Below, in pieces: positions 8,970 to 16,819 of a stretch of 42,517 nt of DNA. Each line of letters opens with the position of its first letter. Position 1 is the stretch's first letter. The position numbers and the translations under genes are program-made. Below the pieces are notes generated by a model, which was given only the letters and a program-made list of their open reading frames with translations, was not told the DNA's origin and did not search any database. This stretch comes from an uncultured Geobacteraceae bacterium (GTDB taxonomy: Bacteria > Desulfobacterota > Desulfuromonadia > Geobacterales > Pseudopelobacteraceae), in assembly GCA_903939115.1 (NCBI GenBank), contig CAJAFV010000041.1:1-42517 (forward strand), read 5' to 3'.

Positions 8970-10568
8970 TTAGTCTTCACAGAGGTCGACTTTAACGTCC
9001 CAGTTTTTCAGCTTCATAGTGCCGTTCCGCTCAAGGTTGAGGTGCATTTTGAAGGCGCGATCCCACATTTGCGGCTCATGACCGACCTTACGTTTAAGGC
9101 AGTCAGCTTCTGCAATATTGAGATACTCTGTTAACTGATCCTTGTATTCCGGATGGGCGCATTTCTCGATAATCAGGCGTGCCCGCTCCTTGGGTGCCAC
9201 ACCGCGCAAGTCGGCCAGGCCCTGCTCGGTGATGACGCAGTCAAGGTCATGCTCGGTGTGGTCGATGTGGGAACAGTGCGGCACAACGCAGGAGATGCCG
9301 TTCGGATCTGTTTTTGACGGACGTGAAGAGGGAGTATGCATCATCTTCAGGTAGCCGTTACGCAGGAAATCTCCGGACCCACCCAGGCCGTTGATCATAC
9401 GGGTACCGCCAACCAGAGTGGAGTTGGCATGTGCGTAAATATCAATTTCAACCGGGGTATTCATGGCGATACAACCCAAACGGCGAATCGGCTCCGGTGC
9501 ATTGGAGATCGAGAGCGGACGCAGAGTAATCTTGTCGAAATATTTGTCCATGTTTTCGAAAAATTTCGGGAATCCCGGAGATGCTGAGAGCGAGAGCGAG
9601 CAGGATGAGGCGTGATCCAGTTTGCCGGAGTCAAACAGGTCGAGCATGGTGTCCTGGAGCACCTCGGTGTAGACGGACAGGTTAGAGAAGGGACCTTTTG
9701 CCAGACCACCGATAACGGCATTGGCGATAGAGCCGACGCCGGACTGGATCGGCAGCAGGTTTTTCGGCAGACGACCGGCTTTCACTTCCTGAGTGAAAAA
9801 TTCGATAACATGGCCGGCAATCGCTTCGGATGTGTCGTCCTGCTCAGCAAAAGCGCGCCCCTGGTCACGAAGCTTGGATTCGACAACGGCGATAATTTTG
9901 CTCGGATCGCATGGAATCGAGGTGGAGCCGATGCGGGAGCCGGCAGTGACAATGTTGAACGGCTGACGATTAGGCGGCAGAGCAGGTGTCAGCAGATCGT
10001 GAATACCTTCAAAGGAAGGCTGTCCGGTGTTGACTTCAATGATGATCCGGTCACAGATCATAAGAATCTCAGGAATAACGCCGCAGGAGGAGGTTGGTAC
10101 CAGGCTGCCGTCTTCCTTGATGGCGGATACTTCAATAATAGCAAGATCGAGTTTACCGCTTTCGGAATCCTTGGTGTAGAAACCGTAACCAAGATCCTGG
10201 GCAAACAGGGAAAGGTGCTTGTCACCCATACGGATGCGACCCTGATTGATGCCGGCGGCGATGTTCTTGCCGGTCTGGTACGGCCAGCGGCGGTCGATCA
10301 TATCGTTAACGGCCCAGCGATCCTCTGTCTCGGCACCGACGGAAGCCCCAATGAACAGATTGAACTTGAGTTTGCCCTGCAGGTTGTTCTTCTCGACATG
10401 TTCCGCCAAAGCAATAGGCACAACTTTGGGATATCCAGCCGGAGTAAAGCCTGACCAACCCAGATTCATTCCGTGTTTAAAGAAAGGGATGGTCTGCTCG
10501 GCTGTCATAACCTTGCTCATAAGGGATTTACACTGTACGCGGTCTTGCAGAGTTCCGTAATCTGACAT
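8970..10568 (-). CDS. Succinyl-CoA:acetate CoA-transferase (acetyl-CoA hydrolase/transferase family)
   Basis: The 532-residue protein is a class I CoA-transferase. Marks are GVGSIANA near 277, the catalytic glutamate in VYTEVLQD (Glu302), GGTRMINGLGGSGDF near 387-401 and ITEQGLADLRG near 446. In Geobacter such enzymes turn acetate plus succinyl-CoA into acetyl-CoA plus succinate, which both activates acetate and replaces succinyl-CoA synthetase in the TCA cycle. Related proteins act as acetyl-CoA hydrolases or propionate/4-hydroxybutyrate transferases, so the exact acyl partner is inferred. AGGAGGT lies six bases before the ATG, a strong site. The 196-base upstream gap contains a direct repeat that may be regulatory. 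Confidence 0.93.
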   Translation of the reverse strand: MSDYGTLQDRVQCKSLMSKVMTAEQTIPFFKHGMNLGWSGFTPAGYPKVVPIALAEHVEKNNLQGKLKFNLFIGASVGAETEDRWAVNDMIDRRWPYQTGKNIAAGINQGRIRMGDKHLSLFAQDLGYGFYTKDSESGKLDLAIIEVSAIKEDGSLVPTSSCGVIPEILMICDRIIIEVNTGQPSFEGIHDLLTPALPPNRQPFNIVTAGSRIGSTSIPCDPSKIIAVVESKLRDQGRAFAEQDDTSEAIAGHVIEFFTQEVKAGRLPKNLLPIQSGVGSIANAVIGGLAKGPFSNLSVYTEVLQDTMLDLFDSGKLDHASSCSLSLSASPGFPKFFENMDKYFDKITLRPLSISNAPEPIRRLGCIAMNTPVEIDIYAHANSTLVGGTRMINGLGGSGDFLRNGYLKMMHTPSSRPSKTDPNGISCVVPHCSHIDHTEHDLDCVITEQGLADLRGVAPKERARLIIEKCAHPEYKDQLTEYLNIAEADCLKRKVGHEPQMWDRAFKMHLNLERNGTMKLKNWDVKVDLCED

Positions 10569-10668
10569 CTACTACCTCCTGTTTATTTTTGTGTTTACAG
10601 TCACATGGTATGTGCTGGTGAAAACCTTAGCGGCACTATTAATTCCGGATATTTTTAACAATATCAGT

Positions 10669-10721
10669 ATTTTACGCAAAAACAGGTCTGTGCGGACGAA
10701 AGTAGAACCGGATTTTACGCA
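10669..10721. repeat. Direct repeat ATTTTACGCA upstream of the CoA-transferase gene
   Basis: ATTTTACGCA occurs at 10669-10678 and again at 10712-10721, 43 bases apart (about four helical turns), within the gap between the Dabb and CoA-transferase genes. The spacing suits two sites for one regulator of the leftward gene, but no regulator is identified and ten-base repeats can arise by chance. Confidence 0.3.
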
Positions 10722-10764
10722 TAGGAGTATGTTTCGTCAAGATAAAAATGTATACAGAATCGGG

Positions 10765-11055
10765 TTAACATTCATAATCAACTGCGGCAATAGCCGAGCA
10801 GACCGCCTTCATGTGCGGAACGACTTCTCCGGCGTGATACGGATGGACCTGATAGGCCTGCAGCTCTTCAAGGGAATCGAATCTGGTCGTAAGAGCGATA
10901 TCGAATGAACGCTCTGACCTGATCACATCCACCCCGACTTCGAGATGACGGAGCAGGTCGATTTTACCGTCCATACTGAGCAGCTTGTTTTTGGTAGCCT
11001 CCAGATTTTCCGTGGTTGGCTCGGCAAGTTTGAAAAATACGATATGCGTGATCAT
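10765..11055 (-). CDS. Dabb (stress-responsive A/B barrel) family protein
   Basis: The frame is open much further upstream, but that part is antisense-frame sequence of the Smr gene. The real start is the ATG at 11055, with AAAGGAAC eight bases before it. The 96 residues open MITHIVFFKLAEP, have the Dabb pattern of conserved His (near 39 and 71) in HLEVGVDV and YQVHPYHAGEV, and end in the HMKAVCSAIAAVDYE strand. Dabb proteins are small dimeric ferredoxin-like barrels; some are cyclases or stress proteins, most have no known role. It is 100 bases after smr and leftward like it. Confidence 0.88.
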   Translation of the reverse strand: MITHIVFFKLAEPTTENLEATKNKLLSMDGKIDLLRHLEVGVDVIRSERSFDIALTTRFDSLEELQAYQVHPYHAGEVVPHMKAVCSAIAAVDYEC

Positions 11056-11155
11056 GGTGCTGTTCCTTTCGTTGTTGAGAGTTTGTTTTGTATACAATGC
11101 CTTGGATATGCTGTCAATGGGCAGACGACTCATACGGCAAAACAGAAAGCGTTGA

Positions 11156-11857
11156 TTATGCAGACGGAGGCAGTTGCCGCAAAAACACCACATACGCTCC
11201 GCTGCCACCCATTTCGCGGGGGGCAGGAGCGAATTCAAGCACTGTTGTCCGCCCTGCATCGCGCAGCCACGAGGCCACGGCTTGGTGAAGCACCGGTTCT
11301 TCAGGAGAGTGGTTTCCTTTTCCGGTGATAACCAGGACAGCTTTCTGGCCTTTTTTCTGCGCGGAGAGCACAAATTTCGGCAACGCTGCCAGAGCTTCCT
11401 CACGCGTCAGGCCATGGAGGTCCAACTGGTGGCTGACGGAAACAACACCGCGCTTCACCTGCCGGAGGCGATTACCTGCCAGCGGCTGCAGTTCACCGTC
11501 ATCCTGGATAGAATCCGCAAACTTTGTATCCAGCCTCAGCCTGCCGATCTCCTCAAGAAAGGTACTCTCTTCAATAACGAGAAGTTCCTCCCCTTTTTTC
11601 TTCGCTGTTTTCTGCACGGGGAGAGAATTATCTCGAACCGGCCCGGGTGTGGATGGCTGGAACGCCCGCACACCCTCAACCGCCTGAAGGAACAGGTCGA
11701 CTCCCTCTTCAAATGTTTCCAGCGTTTTTTGCGCTACCGGTTTAGGCGGCTGAGGCGGCTCAATTTCAGAAACAGCGACCCCTTTTAGAGCACCAAACGG
11801 GGTGACGTGAAACTCTTTCGGCTTGGGTATATTTTGTTGCCGTTGTTTTTTAGCCAC
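11156..11857 (-). CDS. Smr domain protein
   Basis: The 233-residue protein has a long charged, Pro-rich N-terminal half (residues 1-140, low conservation) and a C-terminal Smr domain with the three usual motifs: LDLHGLT (145-151), TGKGNHS (178-184) and GGSGAYVVFL (217-226). Smr domains are nicking or RNA-cleaving endonucleases, also found at the end of MutS2; stand-alone forms are less studied, with roles in DNA repair or ribosome rescue in some species. The start is a GTG, supported by AAGGA eight bases upstream inside the end of the OmpA-like gene, which lies three bases away. The two genes are thus very probably one transcript. Confidence 0.9.
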   Translation of the reverse strand: MAKKQRQQNIPKPKEFHVTPFGALKGVAVSEIEPPQPPKPVAQKTLETFEEGVDLFLQAVEGVRAFQPSTPGPVRDNSLPVQKTAKKKGEELLVIEESTFLEEIGRLRLDTKFADSIQDDGELQPLAGNRLRQVKRGVVSVSHQLDLHGLTREEALAALPKFVLSAQKKGQKAVLVITGKGNHSPEEPVLHQAVASWLRDAGRTTVLEFAPAPREMGGSGAYVVFLRQLPPSA

Positions 11858-11860
11858 ACG

Positions 11861-12703
11861 TCAGTCCTTTGCTACCAGCGTTATTTCAATCCGGCGATTC
11901 TTGGCTCGGCCCTCTTTCGTACTGTTGTCTGCAACCGGTTTATGTTCGGCAAATGCTGCTGCCGACAGATTGGCGGGATCAATTCCCTGCTCCTGGAGAA
12001 ATTTGGAGACGTTGATGGCCCGGGCAGCAGACAGCTCCCAATTGGTCGGAAAGGTTCGCACCAGGGTGCCGGTAATTTGAACGTTGTCAGTATGCCCTTC
12101 GATCCGGATAGCTTTATCTCTGACATTCTTTAGCGTTTCAACTATTTTGCCCAGAATATCGAGCCCCTCCGGCTTGACATCTGCTTTGCCGGAATCAAAC
12201 AGGATGGCTGCCTCCATATTTACCGTCAGCTTACCTTTTAGCTCTGAAATGGTAACCTGCCCCTTGGCTATCTCGTTTTTCATGTTGGAAAGCAGCTGTT
12301 CATAGGTGCCGCTTAACTCTTTCACCGTATCTTCTTTTGCTTTCTGTATTTCAGCAATATCATCACTTAATTTACTGTTTTCAACTTTCAGCTCAGCCAC
12401 CTGCTGGCGTAACTCACTGATATTTTTCGATAAGACATCTGATTTAGCCTTAAGAAGTCCCTCCAGCTGTTTTTTCTCAGCCGACAACACAGCTGCATCT
12501 TCAGTGAGTCTTTTAAATCGGGCTTTCAGCTCGCTGTTTTCCAGGACAAGTTTTTTGTGAGCAACCTGCAGCTCGGAAAGCTCTTTGGAGAGGCCATCGG
12601 CTTCCTCAACTTTTTTCAGGTAGGTGCTTTCTGCGACGAGGCAGCCGCTTGCAGACAACATAAACAGGCCACCAACGACAAAAACAAGTAAACGTTTAAT
12701 CAT
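11861..12703 (-). CDS. OmpA-like peptidoglycan-binding lipoprotein with coiled coil
   Basis: The 280 residues begin with a lipoprotein signal (MIKRLLVFVVGGLFML) and lipobox SASGC (Cys21). A long coiled coil follows (~30-150, many Leu/Glu/Lys heptads). The C-terminal OmpA/MotB domain has ILFDSGKADVKPEG, IEGHTDNVQI, the ELSAARAINVSKFL helix and GRAKNRRIEI, where the Asp and Arg that hold diaminopimelate are present. It should tether the outer membrane to peptidoglycan. A run of G (GGGGGG) before the ATG serves as ribosome site, and a good sigma-70 promoter stands upstream. It heads the leftward pair with smr; the functional link between them is unclear. Confidence 0.92.
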   Translation of the reverse strand: MIKRLLVFVVGGLFMLSASGCLVAESTYLKKVEEADGLSKELSELQVAHKKLVLENSELKARFKRLTEDAAVLSAEKKQLEGLLKAKSDVLSKNISELRQQVAELKVENSKLSDDIAEIQKAKEDTVKELSGTYEQLLSNMKNEIAKGQVTISELKGKLTVNMEAAILFDSGKADVKPEGLDILGKIVETLKNVRDKAIRIEGHTDNVQITGTLVRTFPTNWELSAARAINVSKFLQEQGIDPANLSAAAFAEHKPVADNSTKEGRAKNRRIEITLVAKD

Positions 12704-12741
12704 GTTACACCCCCCTGCGTAGATATCTTGCGTAGGGTTAT

Positions 12742-12770
12742 ATCATATTTATCATCGTTTGGAAGTGCAA
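12742..12770 (-). promoter_or_regulatory. Sigma-70 promoter for the OmpA-like lipoprotein gene
   Basis: On the minus strand TTGCAC, a 17-base spacer and TATGAT match consensus at four and five of six positions. The -10 box ends about 40 bases before the ATG. Confidence 0.6.
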
Positions 12771-12798
12771 TTACATCCTGCATTACATCCGCCCAAGC

Positions 12799-12827
12799 TT
12801 GACATGACGGCGCTTTCCTACTAAAAG
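12799..12827 (+). promoter_or_regulatory. Sigma-70 promoter for the cbiF-to-methyltransferase operon
   Basis: A perfect TTGACA (12799-12804), a 17-base spacer and TAAAAG (12822-12827, four of six) lie 44 bases before cbiF. It is back to back with the promoter of the divergent lipoprotein gene. I saw no cobalamin riboswitch in this short leader. Confidence 0.55.
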
Positions 12828-12870
12828 AAACAAAACATTTCGGCTGAAATAATGAAGCGACGGAGAACAG

Positions 12871-13650
12871 ATGGCAGCCAGAGTATCATTTGTAGGAGCC
12901 GGTCCAGGGGCAACGGACCTGATAACTATCAGAGGAGCGCGACTGTTGCGTCATGCAGATGTCGTCATATTTGCCGGGAGTCTGGTGGACCGGAAGCTGG
13001 TACAGCTCTACGCAACTCGGGCTGATATATTTGACTCTGCCGGCATGACGCTGACGGAGGTACTTTCCGTCATGATGGATGCCGTTGCATCGGGGCGCAG
13101 CGTCGTCCGGCTGCATACCGGCGATCCGTCGATATATGGTGCCATTCAGGAACAGATGGAGGCACTGGATCGACTCGAAATCGACTATCAGATCGTTCCC
13201 GGCGTCACAAGCGCCTTTGCGGCAGCGGCGGCGCTCAAGCAGGAGCTGACTCTGCCGGAGGTTTCCCAGACCGTCATTATTACGCGTATCGAAGGTCGCA
13301 CTCCGGTGCCGGAGCGGGAGCAGTTGAGCGCAATTGCCCGGCTTGGCGCCACGATGGTGATCTATCTTTCCGTCGGCATGGTTGAAAAGGTAGTTGAACA
13401 GCTGCTGCAGGGCGCCTACACGATCGCTACTCCTGCAGCGGTTGTCTGCCGTGCCTCGTGGGATGACGAACTTATTATCCACTGCACCCTGGCAGAGCTT
13501 GCCGAAAAAGTTCATGAGGCGGGGATCGACAGACAGGCGCTTATTATAGTCGGCGATGTGTTGGCCGCACGCCGCGAAGGGCTCAAGGCAAAGTCGTTGC
13601 TGTACGACAGCGGGTTTTCGCACGGCTTCCGGGATGTGCGCGTTGCCTGA
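12871..13650 (+). CDS. cbiF: Cobalt-precorrin-4 / precorrin-4 C11-methyltransferase
   Basis: This SAM-dependent enzyme methylates C11 of the corrin macrocycle in cobalamin synthesis. The 259 residues match CbiF/CobM: VSFVGAGPGATDLITIRG near 5-22, RLHTGDPSIYGAIQEQ near 85-100, VPGVTSAFAAAAAL and LTLPEVSQTVIITR. Pairing with cbiG points to the anaerobic (early cobalt insertion) pathway, hence the name cbiF. GGAG lies before the ATG. The end overlaps the cbiG start by 17 bases. It is the first gene of a six-gene rightward run; the rest of the cobalamin genes are not in the window. Confidence 0.93.
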   Translation: MAARVSFVGAGPGATDLITIRGARLLRHADVVIFAGSLVDRKLVQLYATRADIFDSAGMTLTEVLSVMMDAVASGRSVVRLHTGDPSIYGAIQEQMEALDRLEIDYQIVPGVTSAFAAAAALKQELTLPEVSQTVIITRIEGRTPVPEREQLSAIARLGATMVIYLSVGMVEKVVEQLLQGAYTIATPAAVVCRASWDDELIIHCTLAELAEKVHEAGIDRQALIIVGDVLAARREGLKAKSLLYDSGFSHGFRDVRVA

Positions 13651-14716
13651 GACGCGCATCGCAGTCATTGCCATAACCAAAGGTGGCGCCCTGACAGGTC
13701 GGAGCCTCTGCGAAAGCAGCCCCGGGCTTCAGCTTTACGTATCCAGCCGCTATGCCGATCTGGCAGGTGAACGATGCACCGCTTTTGAGCCACAAGAGTT
13801 GAAGGCGCTGATCGCCTCACTCTGGAAAAAGCATGAAGGTTTCGTACTGATTATGGCAACAGGTATCGTGGTACGGATGATCGCGCCGCTGCTCGAGTCA
13901 AAGGAGACGGACCCTGCCGTCGTGGTCATGGATGATGCCGGCAGGTTCGCCATTGCGCTCCTTTCCGGCCACCTTGGCGGCGCGAACGAACTGGCCGAAC
14001 GCTGCGCCTCTGCAGTTGGAGCCCAGGCCGTCATCACCACCGCCACTGATGCCAACAACCTCCCCTCTTTTGACATGCTGGCCAAAGAGCAGGGGTGGCT
14101 CATTGACGATATCAGCCGGGTCAAGACACTTAACACCCTGCTGCTTGATAACGAAGAGATCGCCGTTGTAGACCGGACCGGCCAGACCCGGACCTGGCTG
14201 CATGGCCGGGGCAGAATCACTTTTTTTGACACTTGTGCCGAGGCGGTAAAAAGCAACGCACGCGGTTTTTTGTTCGTTACCAATCAGCAGCTTCCACCGG
14301 AGGCCACTCCGGAAAAACTGCTCATCCTCCGCCCCCGCAATCTGGTGCTCGGCATCGGCTGCAATCGTGGCACAGCGGCTGATGAGATCGAAGCATTTGT
14401 TACCAAGCATTTCAGCAATTTGTGTCTCTCCCTGAAAAGCATTTGTACTGTTGCCTCGGTAGCGGCCAAGCGTGACGAAACCGGACTTATAGAGTTTGCT
14501 GCGCGACTGGGCGTTCCGCTCCGCTGTTTTGAAAGCAGCGAACTGAGCCGGGTTGCCTTCCCCTCCCCCCCCTCGGAACATGCCCTGGCTGCGGTTGGCG
14601 TCGCCGGAGTTGCCGAGCCGTCAGCAATTCTGGCCTCTGGTGGCGGACGGCTGCTGCTGAAAAAAGCCAAGTCAGGAAATGTCACTCTGGCGGTGGCGGA
14701 ACTCAAGGAGGTGTAA
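13634..14716 (+). CDS. cbiG: Cobalt-precorrin-5A hydrolase
   Basis: CbiG opens the delta-lactone ring of cobalt-precorrin-5A and releases acetaldehyde, the ring-contraction step of anaerobic cobalamin synthesis. The 360-residue protein has an N-terminal CbiG_N domain (ETRIAVIAITKGGAL, then IMATGIVVRMIAPLL and SGHLGGANELA near 110), a middle part, and the C-terminal CbiG_C domain (LVLGIGCNRGTAADEIE, later ASGGGRLLLKKAKSGNVTLA). The start at 13634 is the first ATG that leaves a proper N-terminus; the frame is open further up inside cbiF but that sequence is not CbiG-like. A TTG at 13643 is an alternative. An AAGGAGGTG at its 3' end is the ribosome site of pdxA. Confidence 0.92.
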   Translation: MCALPETRIAVIAITKGGALTGRSLCESSPGLQLYVSSRYADLAGERCTAFEPQELKALIASLWKKHEGFVLIMATGIVVRMIAPLLESKETDPAVVVMDDAGRFAIALLSGHLGGANELAERCASAVGAQAVITTATDANNLPSFDMLAKEQGWLIDDISRVKTLNTLLLDNEEIAVVDRTGQTRTWLHGRGRITFFDTCAEAVKSNARGFLFVTNQQLPPEATPEKLLILRPRNLVLGIGCNRGTAADEIEAFVTKHFSNLCLSLKSICTVASVAAKRDETGLIEFAARLGVPLRCFESSELSRVAFPSPPSEHALAAVGVAGVAEPSAILASGGGRLLLKKAKSGNVTLAVAELKEV

Positions 14717-14721
14717 TACAT

Positions 14722-15741
14722 ATGCAGAATCTCCCGATAATCGCCATAACCATGGGTGACCCGTGCGGCATCGGTCCGGAAATAATCGTAAAAGCGCTGC
14801 AGAGCCCGGACGTCACGGCACTCTGTGTACCACTGGTTATTGGTGACCGTCTGGCGCTGGAGCGGGCCGTTTCGGTCTGTCACTCAACGCTAAAAATCCA
14901 GGAAATATCCACAGTTGAAGAAGCGCTGCAAATCGGGGATGGGTGTATCCCCTTGCTGGCACTCTCTCACCTTGCGGCAGCCGACATCGTCTATGGTGTA
15001 CCGTCTGTGGCAGCCGGTGATGCGGTCTATCGCTATATCTGCCACGCGGCCCGTCTCTGCCGTGACGGCCATATCTCTGCCATGGCAACCGCGCCGATAA
15101 GCAAAGAGGCCATGCATCAGGCCGGCCATGATTATCCCGGCCATACCGAACTGCTGGCGGAATTATGCGGCACGAATGATTTCGTCATGATGCTGGCCGG
15201 AGATCTCCTGCGGGTCAGCCTTGTCACCATCCACGAAGCACTTGCCGATGTCCCGCGCCTTATCACGTATGAACAGGTTCTCAAGACGATTCGCATCACC
15301 GCTGAAGGGGTCTCGCGTCTGACCGGAAAGCGGTCGCCAAAACTGGCGGTACTTGCCCTCAATCCACATTGCGGTGAAGCGGGAAAGTTTGGCACTCAAG
15401 AGACAGAGATCATTGAGCCGGCCGTCAAAGCGGCACGGCTGGAAGGGTTTAATGTCGAAGGGCCGTTGTCGGCCGATACCCTGTTCCACTTTGCCCAGCA
15501 GGGTGGATATGACGGCGTAGTGGCTATGTACCATGACCAGGGGCTCATCCCGCTCAAGATGCTCCACTTCGATGATGGCGTAAATATTACCCTTGGACTG
15601 CCTATCGTCCGCACATCTGTTGACCATGGCACCGCCTATAACCTGGCCGGCACCGGAAAGGCTTCAGAGAAGAGCCTCCTTGCTGCGATCAGGATGGCTG
15701 TGGGAATGACAGCAGAGCAAAAGCCCGGAATTCAAACTTGA
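14722..15741 (+). CDS. pdxA: 4-hydroxythreonine-4-phosphate dehydrogenase
   Basis: PdxA oxidises 4-phosphohydroxy-L-threonine in the DXP-dependent pyridoxal phosphate pathway. The 339 residues include the opening IAITMGDPCGIGPEI, the metal-site His in GHTELLAEL, LNPHCGEAGKFG, MYHDQGLIPLKML and the closing VDHGTAYNLAGTGKASEKS. All three metal histidine regions are present, so it should be active. AAGGAGGTG is well placed before the ATG. It lies five bases after cbiG and 15 before the next gene, so it is certainly co-transcribed with cobalamin and menaquinone genes. PdxA2-type homologues with other substrates exist, so the B6 role is likely but not proved. Confidence 0.93.
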   Translation: MQNLPIIAITMGDPCGIGPEIIVKALQSPDVTALCVPLVIGDRLALERAVSVCHSTLKIQEISTVEEALQIGDGCIPLLALSHLAAADIVYGVPSVAAGDAVYRYICHAARLCRDGHISAMATAPISKEAMHQAGHDYPGHTELLAELCGTNDFVMMLAGDLLRVSLVTIHEALADVPRLITYEQVLKTIRITAEGVSRLTGKRSPKLAVLALNPHCGEAGKFGTQETEIIEPAVKAARLEGFNVEGPLSADTLFHFAQQGGYDGVVAMYHDQGLIPLKMLHFDDGVNITLGLPIVRTSVDHGTAYNLAGTGKASEKSLLAAIRMAVGMTAEQKPGIQT

Positions 15742-15756
15742 GAGGAACATACACCT

Positions 15757-16809
15757 ATGGAAACGACAACATGGACCATACCTGATCTGCTTCAGATGTC
15801 TGGAGGATATTGGAGCGCGTGCGCGCTGCATGCCGCTGTCAAACTGGATGTCTTTACTCTCCTTGACGGGGTGGCACTGACCGCAGAGGAAGCTGCCCCA
15901 CTGCTAAAAACAGATCCACGCGCGACAGGCATGCTGCTGGATGCCCTTTCGTCACTTGGCCTACTGGAGAAGAGTGACTACACGTATACCAATCCACCGT
16001 TCTCCAGTCAGAACCTTTCAAAAGCTTCGCCCGGATATATGGGACATATCCTCATGCACCACTATCACCTCATGCCGAGCTGGGCTCAGTTGGCTGACGC
16101 AGTAACAAGCGGCGACCCGATCCGGAGGAGTGATTCCCATGACGAAGATGAGACCGTCAGGGAAAGTTTTCTGATGGGGATGTTTAATCTGGCTCGTCTT
16201 CTGGCGCCCCGCATCTCCCAGGTGGTCACTCTGCCCGAATGCCGCTCCCTTCTTGACCTGGGTGGCGGTCCGGGAACCTATGCGATCTTTTTTTGTAGTG
16301 CCAATCCGGGCCTTTCAGCAGTTGTCTACGACCTACCCACCACCCGGACCTTTGCCGAAAAAACCGTCGCACGCTTTGACCTTTCGCAGAGAATCACATT
16401 CACTTCAGGTGACTACCACAATGATCCGTTGCCATCCGGCTTCGATGCCGTCTGGATGTCTCATATTCTCCATATTGACGGATCTGAAGCCTGCTCCTTG
16501 CTGCTGCGCAAAGCCGTGGCGGCTCTCAACCCGGGCGGGATGCTGATGGTCCAGGAATTCATTCTGGATGACGCCAAAGACGGTCCCGTATTTCCCGCGC
16601 TGTTTTCACTCAACATGCTTCTGGGAACTACGGCAGGACAGTCGTATTCCGGAGGAGAATTGATAGCAATGATGGCTGACGCTGGACTGTCTGATGTGCA
16701 CCGGCTTGAGCTTGAACTGCCCAACGGAGCCGGCATAATAAGCGGTCGACTGCTTGAAGGTGATCAGAAAGGGTACTTTCCGCTTGCACAAGGTGCCCGT
16801 TTTTCGTAG
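15757..16809 (+). CDS. SAM-dependent methyltransferase, O-methyltransferase (Methyltransf_2) type
   Basis: The 350 residues show a winged-helix dimerisation domain (~12-90, with ALHAAVKLDVFTLL) and a Rossmann methyltransferase domain with motif I LLDLGGGPGTYAIFF (165-179), an acidic end to strand two (VVYDLP), SGDYHNDPLP and the late motif LNPGGMLMVQEF. This is the layout of acetylserotonin/hydroxyindole and small-aromatic O-methyltransferases. A histidine in SHILHI may be the equivalent of the catalytic base. The substrate is unknown. A GAGAGGAAC ribosome site precedes the ATG. Position between pdxA and mqnE suggests a role in cofactor or quinone metabolism, but nothing in the sequence names it. 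Confidence 0.87.
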   Translation: METTTWTIPDLLQMSGGYWSACALHAAVKLDVFTLLDGVALTAEEAAPLLKTDPRATGMLLDALSSLGLLEKSDYTYTNPPFSSQNLSKASPGYMGHILMHHYHLMPSWAQLADAVTSGDPIRRSDSHDEDETVRESFLMGMFNLARLLAPRISQVVTLPECRSLLDLGGGPGTYAIFFCSANPGLSAVVYDLPTTRTFAEKTVARFDLSQRITFTSGDYHNDPLPSGFDAVWMSHILHIDGSEACSLLLRKAVAALNPGGMLMVQEFILDDAKDGPVFPALFSLNMLLGTTAGQSYSGGELIAMMADAGLSDVHRLELELPNGAGIISGRLLEGDQKGYFPLAQGARFS

Positions 16810-16819
16810 ACTCCCGCCT

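Noticed and set aside
9612..10454. 280-residue antisense frame over the CoA-transferase gene
   Set aside because: Overlaps a strongly supported gene and shows no recognisable domain.
11056..11403. Upstream extension of the Dabb reading frame (116 more codons)
   Set aside because: It runs in another frame through the Smr gene, has no ribosome site and no family similarity; the ATG at 11055 has a good AAAGGAAC site.
12704..12870. Cobalamin riboswitch before cbiF
   Set aside because: The leader after the promoter is only about 40 bases and no B12-box-like sequence is visible.
16754..16819. N-terminal extension of mqnE from a TTG start
   Set aside because: The extra 22 residues lie inside the upstream gene and do not match the MqnE N-terminus.
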